A stretch of 64,000 nt of DNA from Ceratopteris richardii (taxonomy: Eukaryota > Streptophyta > Polypodiopsida > Polypodiales > Pteridaceae). A program made the translations under genes and the position numbers. Location of the stretch: assembly GCA_020310875.1 (NCBI GenBank), contig CM035444.1:16130477-16194476 (forward strand), written 5' to 3'. Every line of letters starts with the position of its first letter. Within the stretch, counting starts at the first letter, position 1. Shown one piece after another: positions 1 through 15,595 of this stretch. The notes beneath the pieces were generated by a model. The model was not told the DNA's origin. It saw only the letters and a list, made by a program, of their open reading frames with translations, and did no database searches.

Positions 1-44
1 AAGCAACCATGAGTCACAAATCGCCTTCAAGAATTATCAAACAA

Positions 45-300
45 CACTACAAGAAAAAGGGGGGCGTAGCGACACCCCCGAATTGAAAAAGAAACGTGTA
101 CCGTCGCTTATGCGACGCTGGCATCGCATAAGCGACGATCAATTTTTTGATTTATTTTTTTTAAGCGACAACCGTCGCATAAGCGATGATAGTGTCGCTT
201 ATGCGACGCTAAATTAATAGCGTCGCAAATACCGTCGCTAGTGTGAGCGACGGTATTTGCGATGTTGGCAAACTGAAGAACGTCGCATATGCGACGCTTT
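45..300 (+). repeat. CACTA left terminus and subterminal repeats
   Basis: CACTACAAGAAAAA at 45-58 is followed by several copies, in both orientations, of a roughly 16 bp motif of the type CGTCGCTTATGCGACG, which is itself nearly palindromic (101-300). In En/Spm elements such subterminal repeats bind the TnpA-type protein. Binding here is inferred, the repeats are seen. Confidence 0.8.
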
Positions 301-361
301 GGAATGTAAAAAAAAAAAATTTGATTTCTCCCGGCACAAATTTGGACGCGAGAGACCAAGA

Positions 362-391
362 AGAGACCGAGAGAGAGAGAGAGAGAGAGAG

Positions 392-459
<68 letters not shown>
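362..459. repeat. (GA)n tract
   Basis: An almost pure GA run with two GTGC interruptions. It lies in the presumed transcribed leader of the plus-strand CACTA gene, just before a possible splice donor (AAG|GTATGC, about 472). A similar GA run lies near the other end of the element (14627-14673). Confidence 0.9.
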
Positions 460-461
<2 letters not shown>

Positions 462-472
462 CTACTTGCAAG

Positions 473-4595
<4,123 letters not shown>

Positions 4596-4622
4596 TTTCT
4601 AATCATTTTGTTTTATATGTTA

Positions 4623-5826
4623 GGTATTATGAATCTTAGTAGAGAGAGAAAGGCAAAACTCACTCTCATAAAAAGCCTTATGAGAGCAAGAGTTCCGTCT
4701 GATACTCTAGGGGCCATAATGCATGATTACTGAGAGATGTCTGATGAGGAGCTAGACTATACGATCCAGATGCTTACCCAGCGATCAGACGAGGGCTCTT
4801 CTGCGGCTCCACATGCAGGAAGAGAGCTATCTGCTCATATGTATGTTTTTTTTTTCATAAACTTTTTTAATGATATTATAACACATATTTTTATTTATTT
4901 TTATCTATCTATTTTCAAGACACCTATACCACCTCTAGCATGTGATAGCAGAGCAGAGTTGCCTATGAGGACATGTATAGGCACCTTAGGACTAGAGTGC
5001 AATATAGAGCCAGAGGGGAACATTGTGTACATAGGGAATGGATTGGAGTTCAAGAGAAGGATGCGGTCACTATGCGACTCTTACCTGCGCTTTATCCACT
5101 TACCGTGGAAGTAAGTAAAAATTTTACATATAAATTGAAATAAATATCTTATGTAAGTAAAAATTTTACATATAAATTGAAATAAATATCTTATGTTTTA
5201 TTTACATTATGTTTTTTTTTTGTAGTGAGCATGATGAGAGGGATAAAAAATACGTACTTAGTTCACTTGAGACAGAGTTTGGGAGAGGATGGTCGCTTAA
5301 GTGGTGTCTAAAAGAGATGCGGACACTTATGGCTCATCGTCGCGATAATGCCGGTATGCACTACTTTTATGTATATATATGTGGATATGAGTATGTGTGT
5401 TTATGCATGTATGTATGTATATGAGAGAGAGAGAGAGAGAAAAGAGTGAGACTAGAGGTATAAATACACGCATACACACATATACATCATACATGCACAT
5501 TTACACACATATACATATACATGCACATTTATACATACACACATGTACATGCACATTTTTACACACACATACACATGCATGCAGTTACACACATATAATG
5601 AATACACATAGACACATACACATGCTCACATACACGTACACATACTCACATACACATACACATGCATAATCATATGTACACACACATAGACTCATATAAT
5701 CATATTTACATGCATGTATGCATATACACATGCATATATACACACACAACACATGCTTATGCACATATAGATACACATACATACACAACACATGCATACG
5801 CATAAATAAATAAATAAATAAATAAA

Positions 5827-5858
<32 letters not shown>

Positions 5859-8800
5859 CTATTTCAAAAATCCTAAATTGAAAACACTAATTTCGATATT
5901 AGGGTTTTAAAACCCCTAATTTAAAAACTCTAATTCAACCTTTTAGCCATATGTTTGAATTATATGTACACATTGCATCTATTCCTCCGACATCCTACTA
6001 GAGAGATGTCTCTCCTCCCAACCTTATGCCTCTATATATAGCTACTCGAATCAACGAGGATCATAATATATATAAAGATATATACACATCATGTAGATAG
6101 GATACATAAATATAAAATGTACATATATTATGCATCACACATACATGCCTAAATGCACACATAAATATATATATACATACTAACATATTTACATGTACAC
6201 ATTTACACATAGACATATATACATATATACATATATACATGTACACATCACATATACATGCCTACATGCACACATAAACATATATATACATGCATACATA
6301 TTTACATGTACATATTTACACATAGACACATATACATATATACATGTACACAATTATAAACAGTTGCATATATTACATGAATACATGAATATTTTACATA
6401 AATGCATATGCATATTTAACACATGTATACATATATCACACACATGCAAACACATACATATACATGAAATACATATATATGCATACTAACATATGTATAC
6501 ATATAATACACATGAATACACACACATATGCATACATACATGATAAAAATTTGCTCCTCGAAGATAAAGCTATATATAAAATAATTAGGCATACCCCCGA
6601 GCTTCATGTTCTAAATTAGAAGAACATGATTTCATCTCTCTAGTAGGATTCATCGTTATTCAAGTTAATAAAAAAATCTATTATCTGATATCCATTCAGA
6701 AGCTTCAAGTTATTGATCGATAACTAGAGTAGAATTTACTATCTAATCTGCTCATATGTTTTCATTATTGCCATCATTTTGGTAAGACATCAATATAGTC
6801 TCATCTTCATTATCCTTATTGATTTCATTTATTTCTTCTATTGTTAAATCTATGTTCTCATGAACCATCTATTGATGGATTAATATCTATTTCTGGTAAT
6901 TCCTCTTCCTCATCAGTAGAATCAGCATGTAGAGAATTATCCTCTTCATAAAAAAGATTAGTATCATTATCACGTATAATGATTCTAATTTCTATTTCAG
7001 ATGTTGATGTATTTGTATCTGATGTTGAATCATCAAGAGGACTTTCTTCGATCTCTCTAACAATAAACTGTTCAAACAATGACCTACCTCTAGGTTGCAC
7101 ATGAATGATTTGCCACCAAGGATGAGCATCTGGGTTTTTATAAAAAAATGCTTGTTCAATATGCCTAGGAAGAATATATGGTTCTTTAGTAGATCGCATT
7201 ACCTTGGAAGAATCAATTGCCCAAAACCCAGATAATTCCTTTCTTAATGTGGAATTACTACCTTTATACTCCGCTCGAAACCAGTTAACCTTCAATATGA
7301 CCTATCAAAATATATAACAACAAAAACCCATTATTAGGTGCTTTAAAAAATAACTAACTCTATAAAAAAATATAAACTTTTTTCTACCTGTTTGAATGTA
7401 TGAAATGAAATTTCGTAGATACCAACAATAGTTCCTACGTAACTAAGTTTGCTATCTATAAGGTTTGTGTCTTTTGAGCTAGCACATGATAATTGCTTGA
7501 AAGAAGCAACAATACTAGAATCCTCTGTTTTACGTAAAGAATCAATGGCTTTGATTCTAATATGGTGTCCAAAAGCCCACATATTAGTGAACATTTGAGC
7601 CTGCAAAATAAATTCAATTAGTAAATAGAAACTAACATACATTTATGAAAAAAATAAAATATTATTTTAATAAAATTACCTTTTGTTCACAACCTACCAT
7701 TAACTCTCTTTGCTCATCTAAAATTTCTTCATTATTTGCGTTGGCGTGTTGCAAACGACTATATAGCCAATCCGTGAAAGAAGATATATCTGTAATCTCA
7801 TTACTATCTAGATTACGTCTAAATCTTTTGTTTTTTCGCCTTTTACTTCGGAGATTTTGAAGTTCCTCGTACTCGCTAAGGAATGCTTGCATGCATTCGC
7901 TATTATATGCTACAAAAGTAGAAACATCATTTTTTTCTTGAAATGTAAATAAGAATGGAACCCCCTTACCTGATAATACCTCATCTGCTATTTTTGAAGA
8001 AGACTCGTTGGTCCATGCACGTGGAGCTTCTTCATGAACTCTTTCAAGGTACTCACTAACGTAATACATGCACTCTTCAAGCATCCAACCCTTTGCCATG
8101 GATCCTTCTGGTTTCGCTCTTTATCGCACATAACCTTTTAATACTCCCATAAATCACTTGACCCAAAACATCCATCGAGTGTTGACAACACCTACAATCT
8201 CTATTTCATCTACAAGATGGACTAATAAATGAACCTGAATATCAAAAAATGAAGTAGGAAGTTCTTTCTCCATCAAACATAGTAGCTCTTTGCATTCACG
8301 TTTTTTTTGTGGGATTGAGTTTTTGTCAATCTCTTTGGATGTAATCCACCTATACATATCATAAAAACAATTATAAAGAAGTTAATTAAAAAATAAAAGA
8401 TATCCAATATTCATACATATTAAATATAAAAGTATCATAATTACCTTATAAGTGATCCAAGACGATAGATCACATCTCGTACTCCTTTCGTTGTACATCC
8501 ATCGATAACCAAAGGTAAAATATGTTTCAAAAAGTTATGCCAGTCATGGGTCTTTAACCCAGATAAGCTCTTATCATCCATAGTAAACATGTTTTGAAAA
8601 GATGCTCCATATCCTGTAGGAGTCTTAATCAATTGAATTCTATTGTTGATAGTCTGTATCTCTTTTGTTGTAAATACCCAAGGAGCAGGTGCATAAGTCG
8701 TTTCTTGTCAATGTCTATCAAAAACTGGCCATAACTTTGGTTTGGATTTTTTATCTTTCAAATCATTCCTTGATGTTGTGGTATCTTTTAGTCCAAGAAG

Positions 8801-11800
8801 ATGCTTCCATAGTGAATAACCAATATTTTTGAATATATGCATAGGATCAAGAAGATGACATACTTTTAACTCTTTCCAATACTCCAAAGAATACCATATT
8901 GCATTGATGCTTTTCGATACATCAATGACATTAATACCTCTCCATAACTCTTGAAGATCGTCAATGAGTGGAGCAAGATATATATTCATATCTTTAACTT
9001 GTCTTTTGCCTGGGATTAAAAGTGAAAGCATTAAATGTTCCTTTTTAATGCTAAGATATGGCGGAAGATTATAGTTTATTACTACCACTGGCCATGTTGA
9101 CCATTTATTGGATTTCATGGAGAATAGATTAACCCCATCTAAGGCAACTCATAACTTTAGATTTTGTGGATTTTGTGCAAATTCAGGCCATGTAGAATCA
9201 ATATGCTGAAAAGCAACACTATCATGAGGAATTCTAATTATTCCATCAGTACTTTTGTGATCATGTCCCCAAGTCAAAAGCTTTGATAATTTGGGGCTTT
9301 GAAACATATGTCTAATCCGTGGAGCCAATGGAAAATGTCTCAATACCTTTTTTGGGATTTTACCTTCTTCGCCCTTATATCAAGGAGATTGACATTTGGG
9401 ACATGTCAAAGAGTCTGCATATTCACCTCTATATAAAATACAATCGTTAGGACATGCATGTATACATTGATAATCTATACCAAGATTGTTGATTATCTTC
9501 TTCATTTCATCATGTGAGGTAGGGAGAATATTCTGACTTGGTAAAAACTTTTCAGATAATAACCTGTAATTTATCAAAAAAAGATATATTAAAAAAAGTA
9601 AATAAATAAATATACATATATATATATATGCATATAATTTTATATATGTGTATGCTTATGTGCATCTTTCAAAATATTCGCGTAAAACTTGATTATTTTG
9701 GATGGCAGGATACGATTGTTTGTTTTGGAGGATATGAAGTATGTACCTTCATTGAATGATTTGTCGATTCTATCATATGTTCAGTTTGAAAGTGTGAGAA
9801 GTGGGTTTATAATTGTTATTCAAAGAATTTGGCACTGTTTATAAGCCATACGATGGTGACCTGGATGAATCGCATGCACAGAGGTTACTCAAGATAGATC
9901 AATCTGATTATAAGGGACTAGTACCAGCAGGATTCCTGGGGTATGCAGTAAACCTCTTGCATGTCAATGATGAGCATATGAACTTAAGGATAAAAATTGA
10001 AAATCATGGTGGTTTGAGAGGATCACTTTTATACAGCTTGTTCAAAGAACTCCAGGTTTATGACACTGAAGTTTTTTGAACAAGCTGTATAAAAGTGATC
10101 CTCTCAAGCCACCATGATTTCCACTTTGTATCCTAAAGTTCAGATGCTCATCATTGACATGCAAGAGGTTTACTGCATACCCTAGGAATCCTGCTAGCAC
10201 TAGTCCATTATAATCAGATTGCTCTATCTTGAGTAACCTCTGTGCATGCGATTCATCCAGGTCACATACCATTGTATGGCCTATAAACAGTGCCAAAATC
10301 TTTGAATAGCAATTATAAATCCATTTCTCACACTTTCAAACTGAACATATGATAGAATCGACAAATCATTCAATGAAGGTACAACTTCATATCCTCCAAA
10401 ACAAACAATCGTATCCTACCATCCAAACAATCAAATTTTACGTGAATATTTTGAAAGATGCATTAATAGTTTTAAAAGATGCGCGGATAAAAGTGTCCAT
10501 TGAGTTTAAGTTCTTGTTCTTACCTTATCTAAAGTAAGAATAAAAACCTACATGTATTTATATACATATATATTTATGCATATATATATAAATCGATAGA
10601 AAATTGAAAATTATACCTTAATAGTGTCGAAACAGATACATTACTCCATCCAAAACGATTGTGAAGGTTGAGAATAATTAAGCTCGCACTTAGTTGTGTC
10701 AAACGACTTCCTTCATATACATGCTTTAGACATTCCTCTCGAAGATATTTCTCATTCTTAGAAATATCAATGCTCTCACTATCATTTTGATACCAATCCT
10801 CAATAAAATCTGCCATGCCATCATCTTCATCATTGTCACACAAATCTTGTACTTTATCGTCTTTTGAATATAGATCTTTCAACTTTGCATATTGCACAGG
10901 ATTAGTTTTGCATAGCCTCCTCATGGAAGCTTCTAATAAATGAGGTCTTACTGGTAATTGTGAATGCTGTGGAGGAATATCATCAACATCATACGTTGGA
11001 ATCTACACGTATAAATAAAATTCATTAGTATTCCATAAATGAATAAAAAGTAAACTTTAAATAAAAAATTAAGTATATAACTTATTAAATATGGATAAAG
11101 AAATTTTTATTCTCTCTAGCTAAGAGGTGCTCTTGGAGGTCTACGCCATCCATAATTCACTAATAGTTCATCACCAGCATGTAATGTAGTAATAGCATTG
11201 ACAACTATGTATCTTGATACATCTCTATTCATGTATGGTGATTCATGACTATTTTCACGCTCCTCAAATGTGCAATTAGTCCTTGAGCTATTATGTAACC
11301 CTCGACTACTATTTATTAAACCTGCTATATTTCCATGTGTGTAAGGTCTTCCATCAGTATATCATCTTTCATTTTCTGCATGTAAAATCCTTCTACTAGT
11401 AAGGGATGCTGCATTCAAGCATATTCCATAAGTACTCATGCTTTGAACATAACGTGAAAGTCGATGCCAATCTCCCCATCCATATATAGGACCACAAAAT
11501 GACATAAGAGTGACTTCAGAGTTCGGAGGCACATACAAATCCTCTACAATAAAGAGACCACGACCAACATTAGTAATAGTGGATGGAGCAATCATATAGC
11601 GATTACCCCAAAAGTTGAAAACCTCTCCATCTAAAGGAAGTGGTCCTCTATTCCATCCTCCATATCTTCTTCTATCATATGTTTGTACTAAAGAATGATC
11701 ACGAGCTGGCAATGGATAATCTCCAGCCGTTTCATTCTCTAAACCAAGAGGTAGAGGATTTCTAGAAACCTCTGCTTGTAATTGATGAACAACAAGTCCA

Positions 11801-13380
11801 TGACGTGTACGAGGTATATTAACATTATGAGAAAAATTATCATCATCATCATCATCGAGCAAGTATTCCTGTATATCAACAATAATTTGATTTTATATAT
11901 GGTTTTTAAATAAAATAATGACATTAATATATATAAAAAATACATACCCAAGCATTATCACGTTGACTAGGTGATGGTGCACGCTCAAAAGTACCATACT
12001 CTGCCTCATGTTCAATACATTCCAATCGTGGTCTTCGATGCGTGCCATAACAAGAGTTACACCAACATATAATATGATCTTCATAGTAAAATTCATCATA
12101 ATTCCTATCGGAGGACACATGTGAAGTCGCTGTATGGGCAGGAGGTGGTGGAGTACCCTCTGATTGATCAGAATCTACACATAATAAGAAACAAAAAAAA
12201 ATATAAGTTATGTATCCATCAAATATATTTAAAATTAAATGTTGATATACTTATAGTATAAAGTCGTTGCACAATGAGGAGATGGTGGTGGAGTTCCATC
12301 TGATTGATCAGAATCTACAAATAATGGTATTTGATATTAATAATCTGATTATCTAAATACACAAAAAATTCGCATATATATATTTACACATACACACATA
12401 TTCACATATACACATTTATACATACACATATATTCACATATACACTACACATTATTGTGGGATAAATGCATGTATTTTGTATGAATGAGTGTATATGCAT
12501 GCATGTGTGTGTACGTATATATGTGGATATCTATATGTGTGTTTATGTTATATGTATGTATATGTGTATATGTATACATATATATATGCATATATGTTTG
12601 CATGTATATGTGTATGTGTATGTGTGTGTATATATGTGTATGTATTCTGATTTTTTTTTTTGTTTGAGATTAAATTAACAGGAGATATTGTATGGTCGAA
12701 AAAAATAAGAGGCGAGCTAACATACCACCTGAGTCGTGGCAGTTTTTTCGTAGACAACTACATCTTCAGGAGTCATTTCCTCAGCAGAAGGTACACAAAT
12801 TAATAGTTTATATTTATAATTTTTATATATTTTAGTAATTTTTTACATTTAATTTATGTATTTTTTTTTCTTGAATAAACAGGCTGTTGCAAAGAAGAGA
12901 GTGGAGTCGGGCCACACATCGCACCTAGGCCAAATGGTCCATAATGGTTTTGTAGCTACATTTGTAAGTATATGTGTTATTGTGAGTATATTTTTTATTT
13001 TAATTAAAATGCAAGTAACTAATGTTTTTTATTTGTTTCATTGCAGCGGAAGGATTATGGCCGATATCCTACGAAAGATGAGATCGAGTATGCTACACAT
13101 TTTGGATATCGGCGTTTGAGCGAGTATATGCAAGATCATCCTGATGCCTTTGTGATTATTTTTAAATTTTATATAATTATTTTATTTTTATGAATGGTTT
13201 AATTGTTTTATTTATTTATGTTTGTTATATGTAATATAGGAGTATTATGGAGAGACAAATATGGATGAGGTGGAGAGACAGACACAGGAAGGACGATCTC
13301 GATCGTCACAGGGTGATCATGACGATGAGGATGAGGAAGATCAGGATGATCATGATATTGCTGATGATGATGATGATTAG
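4623..13380 (+). CDS. Transposase_24-like (TnpA-type) CACTA gene, several exons, uncertain model
   Basis: Likely second transposon protein of the CACTA element, of the plant Ptta/En/Spm (Transposase_24) kind, presumably DNA binding. Exons supported by GT/AG sites and acidic or basic coding stretches: about 4623-4840, 4920-5110, 5226-5353, then 12682-12790, 12883-12963, 13047-13151 and 13240-13380. The late exons read KNKRRANIPPESWQFF, KKRVESGHTSHLGQM, and YGRYPTKDEIEYATHFGY, the usual order for this family, and end in an acidic D-rich tail and a TAG. The intron from 5354 to 12681 contains the TNP2 gene on the other strand. The reading phase across that intron does not match directly, and exon 4623-4840 has an in-frame stop (TGA 4731), so an exon is missing or the gene is decayed. 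A 42 bp exact tandem copy (5111-5152, 5153-5194) duplicates one splice donor. The first exon would lie before 472 and was not identified. Confidence 0.6.
5397..5860. repeat. Simple repeats: GA, CA/TA-rich and (AAAT)n
   Basis: A short GA run near 5422-5441, a CA/TA-rich tract to about 5800, and an (AAAT)n run at about 5801-5855. No coding signal is seen. They lie in the large intron of the plus-strand gene. Confidence 0.85.
5985..6660. mobile_element. Decayed LTR fragments of the family at 22143-28206
   Basis: The stretch 6005-6065 (CTCTCCTCCCAACC, then CCTCTATATATAGCTACTCGAATCAACGAG split here by length) matches the LTR at 22143, and 6553-6660 (CTCGAAGATAAAGC, then AGAAGAACATG) matches the sequence just inside that LTR. 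The two are separated by about 490 bp of TA/CA-rich repeat. This is an old insertion of the same LTR family inside the CACTA element, now only scraps. Confidence 0.65.
9813..10079 (+). pseudogene. Captured DMS3/GMI1-like hinge fragment, left arm
   Basis: An 88-codon open stretch covering PAGFLGYAVNLL and HGGLRGSLLYSLFKELQ, followed by QVYDT, where the family has QVYKT. An upstream piece in the same arm (about 9688-9740, DTIVCFGGYEV) resembles the preceding hinge segment of DMS3 (MLAVVCRNYES) in another frame or exon. The mirror copy, on the minus strand at 10296-10042, differs at scattered residues. The source gene is not in the window. Confidence 0.65.
10042..10296 (-). pseudogene. Captured DMS3/GMI1-like hinge fragment, right arm
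   Basis: The mirror copy of the left arm: VCDLDESHAQRLLKIEQ, GFLGYAVNLLHVN and GLRGSLLYSLFKKLQ. Differences from the left arm are mostly single substitutions, so the inverted duplication is fairly recent relative to the decay of the CACTA genes. After LFKKLQ the frame runs across the loop and is meaningless. Confidence 0.65.
11116..11868 (-). pseudogene. SET-domain-like reading frame inside the CACTA element
   Basis: About 250 codons in one frame, beginning at a splice acceptor (TATACAG|GAATAC), with a DDDDDD tract and ending in a TAG at 11116-11118. The order of motifs fits a SET (protein lysine methyltransferase) domain: NVGRGLFIVEDLYVPPNSE (GxGLF start), a middle part with RYVQSMSTYGICLNAA, then HGNIAGLINSSRG (family GNxARFINHSC), TNCTFEER, RYIVVNAITTLHAGDELLV and VNYGW (family GEELxxDYG). 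The NHSC motif reads NSSR, so a key residue of active enzymes is altered. One in-frame TGA (11362-11364) splits it. It lies between TNP2 exons, so it is either an extra exon of the transposase or a captured host gene. The call rests on motif order alone. Confidence 0.55.
12140..12320 (-). repeat. Duplicated small exon boundary in the TNP2 gene
   Basis: The stretch ending at 12179 (GTGGTGGAG, TGATTGATCAGAATCTACA) recurs ending at 12319 with few changes. Both copies read as DSDQSxGTPPPP on the minus strand and both have the same splice acceptor (GTAG|ATTCTG). A local duplication about 140 bp apart gives two alternative exons. Confidence 0.6.
12370..12640. repeat. CA/TG and TA-rich simple repeats
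   Basis: TA/CA-rich to about 12450, then TGTATATG-rich to 12640. They lie just before the splice acceptor at 12681 of the plus-strand gene. No gene is seen in them. Confidence 0.85.
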
Positions 13381-13540
13381 GATTTTAGTTGATTATGACA
13401 TTGGATTATATGTATTTACATTGATATATATATATATATATATATATTATCTATATATGTTTCATTTCAGTTATGTTTTGAATTGTGTGTATGGTATTAA
13501 CTTTTGTTCTATTGATTGTTATTATTGTTTATATTAAGCA

Positions 13541-14314
<774 letters not shown>

Positions 14315-14573
14315 ATAATGCATGCATGTAAATCTTTTTATGTGGTTGTTGAAATGTTTGTGCATATGCATGTGTATATGTGTGTATGTCTAAGTGTATG
14401 TGCACATGTATTTGTGTGTATATATGTGTGTGTATGTGCATATGTATATGTGTATATGTGTGAAAGTGCATCTTCATCATGTATAAGTGTATAAGTGCAT
14501 ATCAATAAGTGTGAGTATGCTATCTAATGAAAATAACACAATTCAAATGATATACAAAGAATAGAAATTGTAC

Positions 14574-14620
14574 CTACAATAGTTATCCATACTTTTTGCT
14601 TGGTTAGCTTTTTGAATAAC
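14574..14620 (-). other. Possible leader exon of the TNP2 gene
   Basis: On the minus strand, CTCTATTGCAG precedes GTTATTC, and TTGTAG|GTACAATT gives a donor 47 bp later. The frame upstream (about 14917-14750) is open but resembles nothing I know. If real, minus-strand transcription begins near the right end and crosses the whole element. Confidence 0.35.
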
Positions 14621-14626
14621 CTGCAA

Positions 14627-14627
14627 T

Positions 14628-14673
<46 letters not shown>
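14627..14673. repeat. (GA)n tract
   Basis: A GA run with few interruptions, near the right end of the CACTA element. On the minus strand it gives a CT-rich tract directly upstream of the possible acceptor at 14621. Confidence 0.9.
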
Positions 14674-14675
<2 letters not shown>

Positions 14676-14865
14676 TTCAAAGAGAGAAAGATGTAGAAAG
14701 AGAGAAACAGAGATAGAGGGAGACAATAAGAGCTTAGGCAAAACAACAATTCTGCATATACTTGCTTCAGCTCGTAAGCATAGCGCAATTGCGAATGTTG
14801 GAGAGCTCTTCGATCAGATGCGTGAAAATGCCGATCGAAGAGCCTCCAACGTTTTAATTTTTGTC

Positions 14866-14940
14866 CGTCAACAGACCGTCGTGTAAACGATGCTATTCGT
14901 CGTCGCATAAGCGACACTTTTTAGCGTCGCTTATGCGACC
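14866..14940 (-). repeat. CACTA right subterminal repeats
   Basis: GACCGTCGTGTAAACGATG, GTCGTCGCATAAGCGACAC and GCGTCGCTTATGCGACC repeat the motif of the left end (101-300). The terminal CACTA sequence that should follow is absent; the next base starts unrelated sequence. Confidence 0.8.
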
Positions 14941-15365
14941 TGAGACCAAGAGGAACACCACTTCAAGTTAAGCTTGAGGTGGAAAAGCAGTTTATTCTTT
15001 ATCCTTGAAAGATCTCCTATCTATTACCATTGTTCGATTTGATCATGGCAAGCCCAATTATGGTTGATCAAAAGGCACCAATCATTGTTTTCCAACCTAA
15101 GGCTAATATCAATTTCTTCTTGTTTGATCCAACCTCTTCGATCACTTATTTTTGTACACTCTTGGCAATATATTCAATATTGTGTGTTGTGCTCCAAGCT
15201 TCTTCTTCTTCCTTGTGTTTTTCGCATGCTTCCATAGACCTCAAAACTCCAACAATTGGCATCAAAGCAGGTCGCTGCTTCATCTAGGGCATCCTCGACA
15301 CACCTGCAATCATAGTTTGAGATTCAACTTTCTAAGATACAATTATTTTTTTGCATTAGGGTATT
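14941..15365 (+). mobile_element. Old copia relic, 5' piece (LTR end, primer site, leader)
   Basis: From about 15140 the sequence matches the LTR of the younger copia that follows (GTGTGTTGTGCTCCAAGC, ending CTCCAACA at 15254), and ATTGGCATCAAAGCAGGTCG is the primer-site region for initiator-Met tRNA. The part 14941-15140 does not match that LTR; it starts with TG and may be a diverged LTR start (TGAGACC) or something else. The relic is cut at 15365 by the younger element and resumes at 20519. Confidence 0.7.
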
Positions 15366-15595
15366 TGTTGATATATTTAGGTAGTGATATGTGTGAACAC
15401 TGTAGGACCGTCGGGGCACTTTTTTCCCTCTTTAGGAGGTTTTTTCCCCTCGGCTAGTATATACGCCTATTGCCCTAATGGGCTACTTATCTTTGTACAT
15501 TCTCTAGTAATACATTCAGTATTGTGTGTTGTGCTCCAAGCTTCTTCTTCTTCCTGGTGTTGTTCGCGTGCTTCCGTAGACGTCTAACTCCAACA
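15366..15595 (+). repeat. 5' LTR of the nested copia
   Basis: It starts TGTTG and ends CAACA, followed by ATTGGTATCAGAGC. It pairs with 20289-20518. Confidence 0.95.

Larger units (their letters stand above)
9661..10462. repeat. Intronic inverted repeat (hairpin) of a DMS3/GMI1-like gene fragment
   Basis: Left arm 9661-10048 and right arm about 10078-10462 are reverse complements at over 90 percent by eye, with only about 29 bp between them. Each arm, read in its own sense, encodes the same peptide: PYDGDLDESHAQRLLKID, GFLGYAVNLLHVN and GLRGSLLYSLFKELQVY in the left arm. These match the SMC-hinge region of plant DMS3 and GMI1 proteins as I remember them (GFLGFAVNMI and GLRETLFYNLFSRLQVYKT in Arabidopsis DMS3). 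The hairpin sits wholly inside the TNP2 intron 9564-10616, whose flanking exons are contiguous in TNP2 homology. DMS3 acts in RNA-directed DNA methylation; GMI1 is a related DNA-repair protein. The fragment alone cannot make a whole protein. Its transcript should fold into a long dsRNA. Confidence 0.75.
6858..12174 (-). pseudogene. TNP2-family CACTA transposase with DUF4218 and DUF4216, broken
   Basis: The main transposase of the CACTA element, which would cut and join its ends. In gene order (minus strand): 12174-11949 has a C-x-C-x2-C zinc-type motif (ICWCNSCYGTHRR); 11003-10617 has the TNP2 N-terminal GSRLTQLSASLIILNLHNRFGW block (quoted in part); 9563-8445 carries HACPNDCILYRGEYADSLTC, FPLAPRIRHMF, WPVVVINYNLPPYLS and LLIPGKR; 8358-7675 is DUF4218 (FFDIQVHLLVHLVDE, KPEGSM); 7600-7390 and 7295-6858 are DUF4216. 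Introns have GT/AG ends. In-frame stops are visible near 9379, 9148 and 8708 and two in the DUF4218 exon, and the part of the catalytic core between IDDLQELWRGI and YWKELKVCHLLDPMH is missing. A small extra exon at 14620-14574 with good splice sites may be its leader, so transcription probably starts at the right end of the element. Confidence 0.8.
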
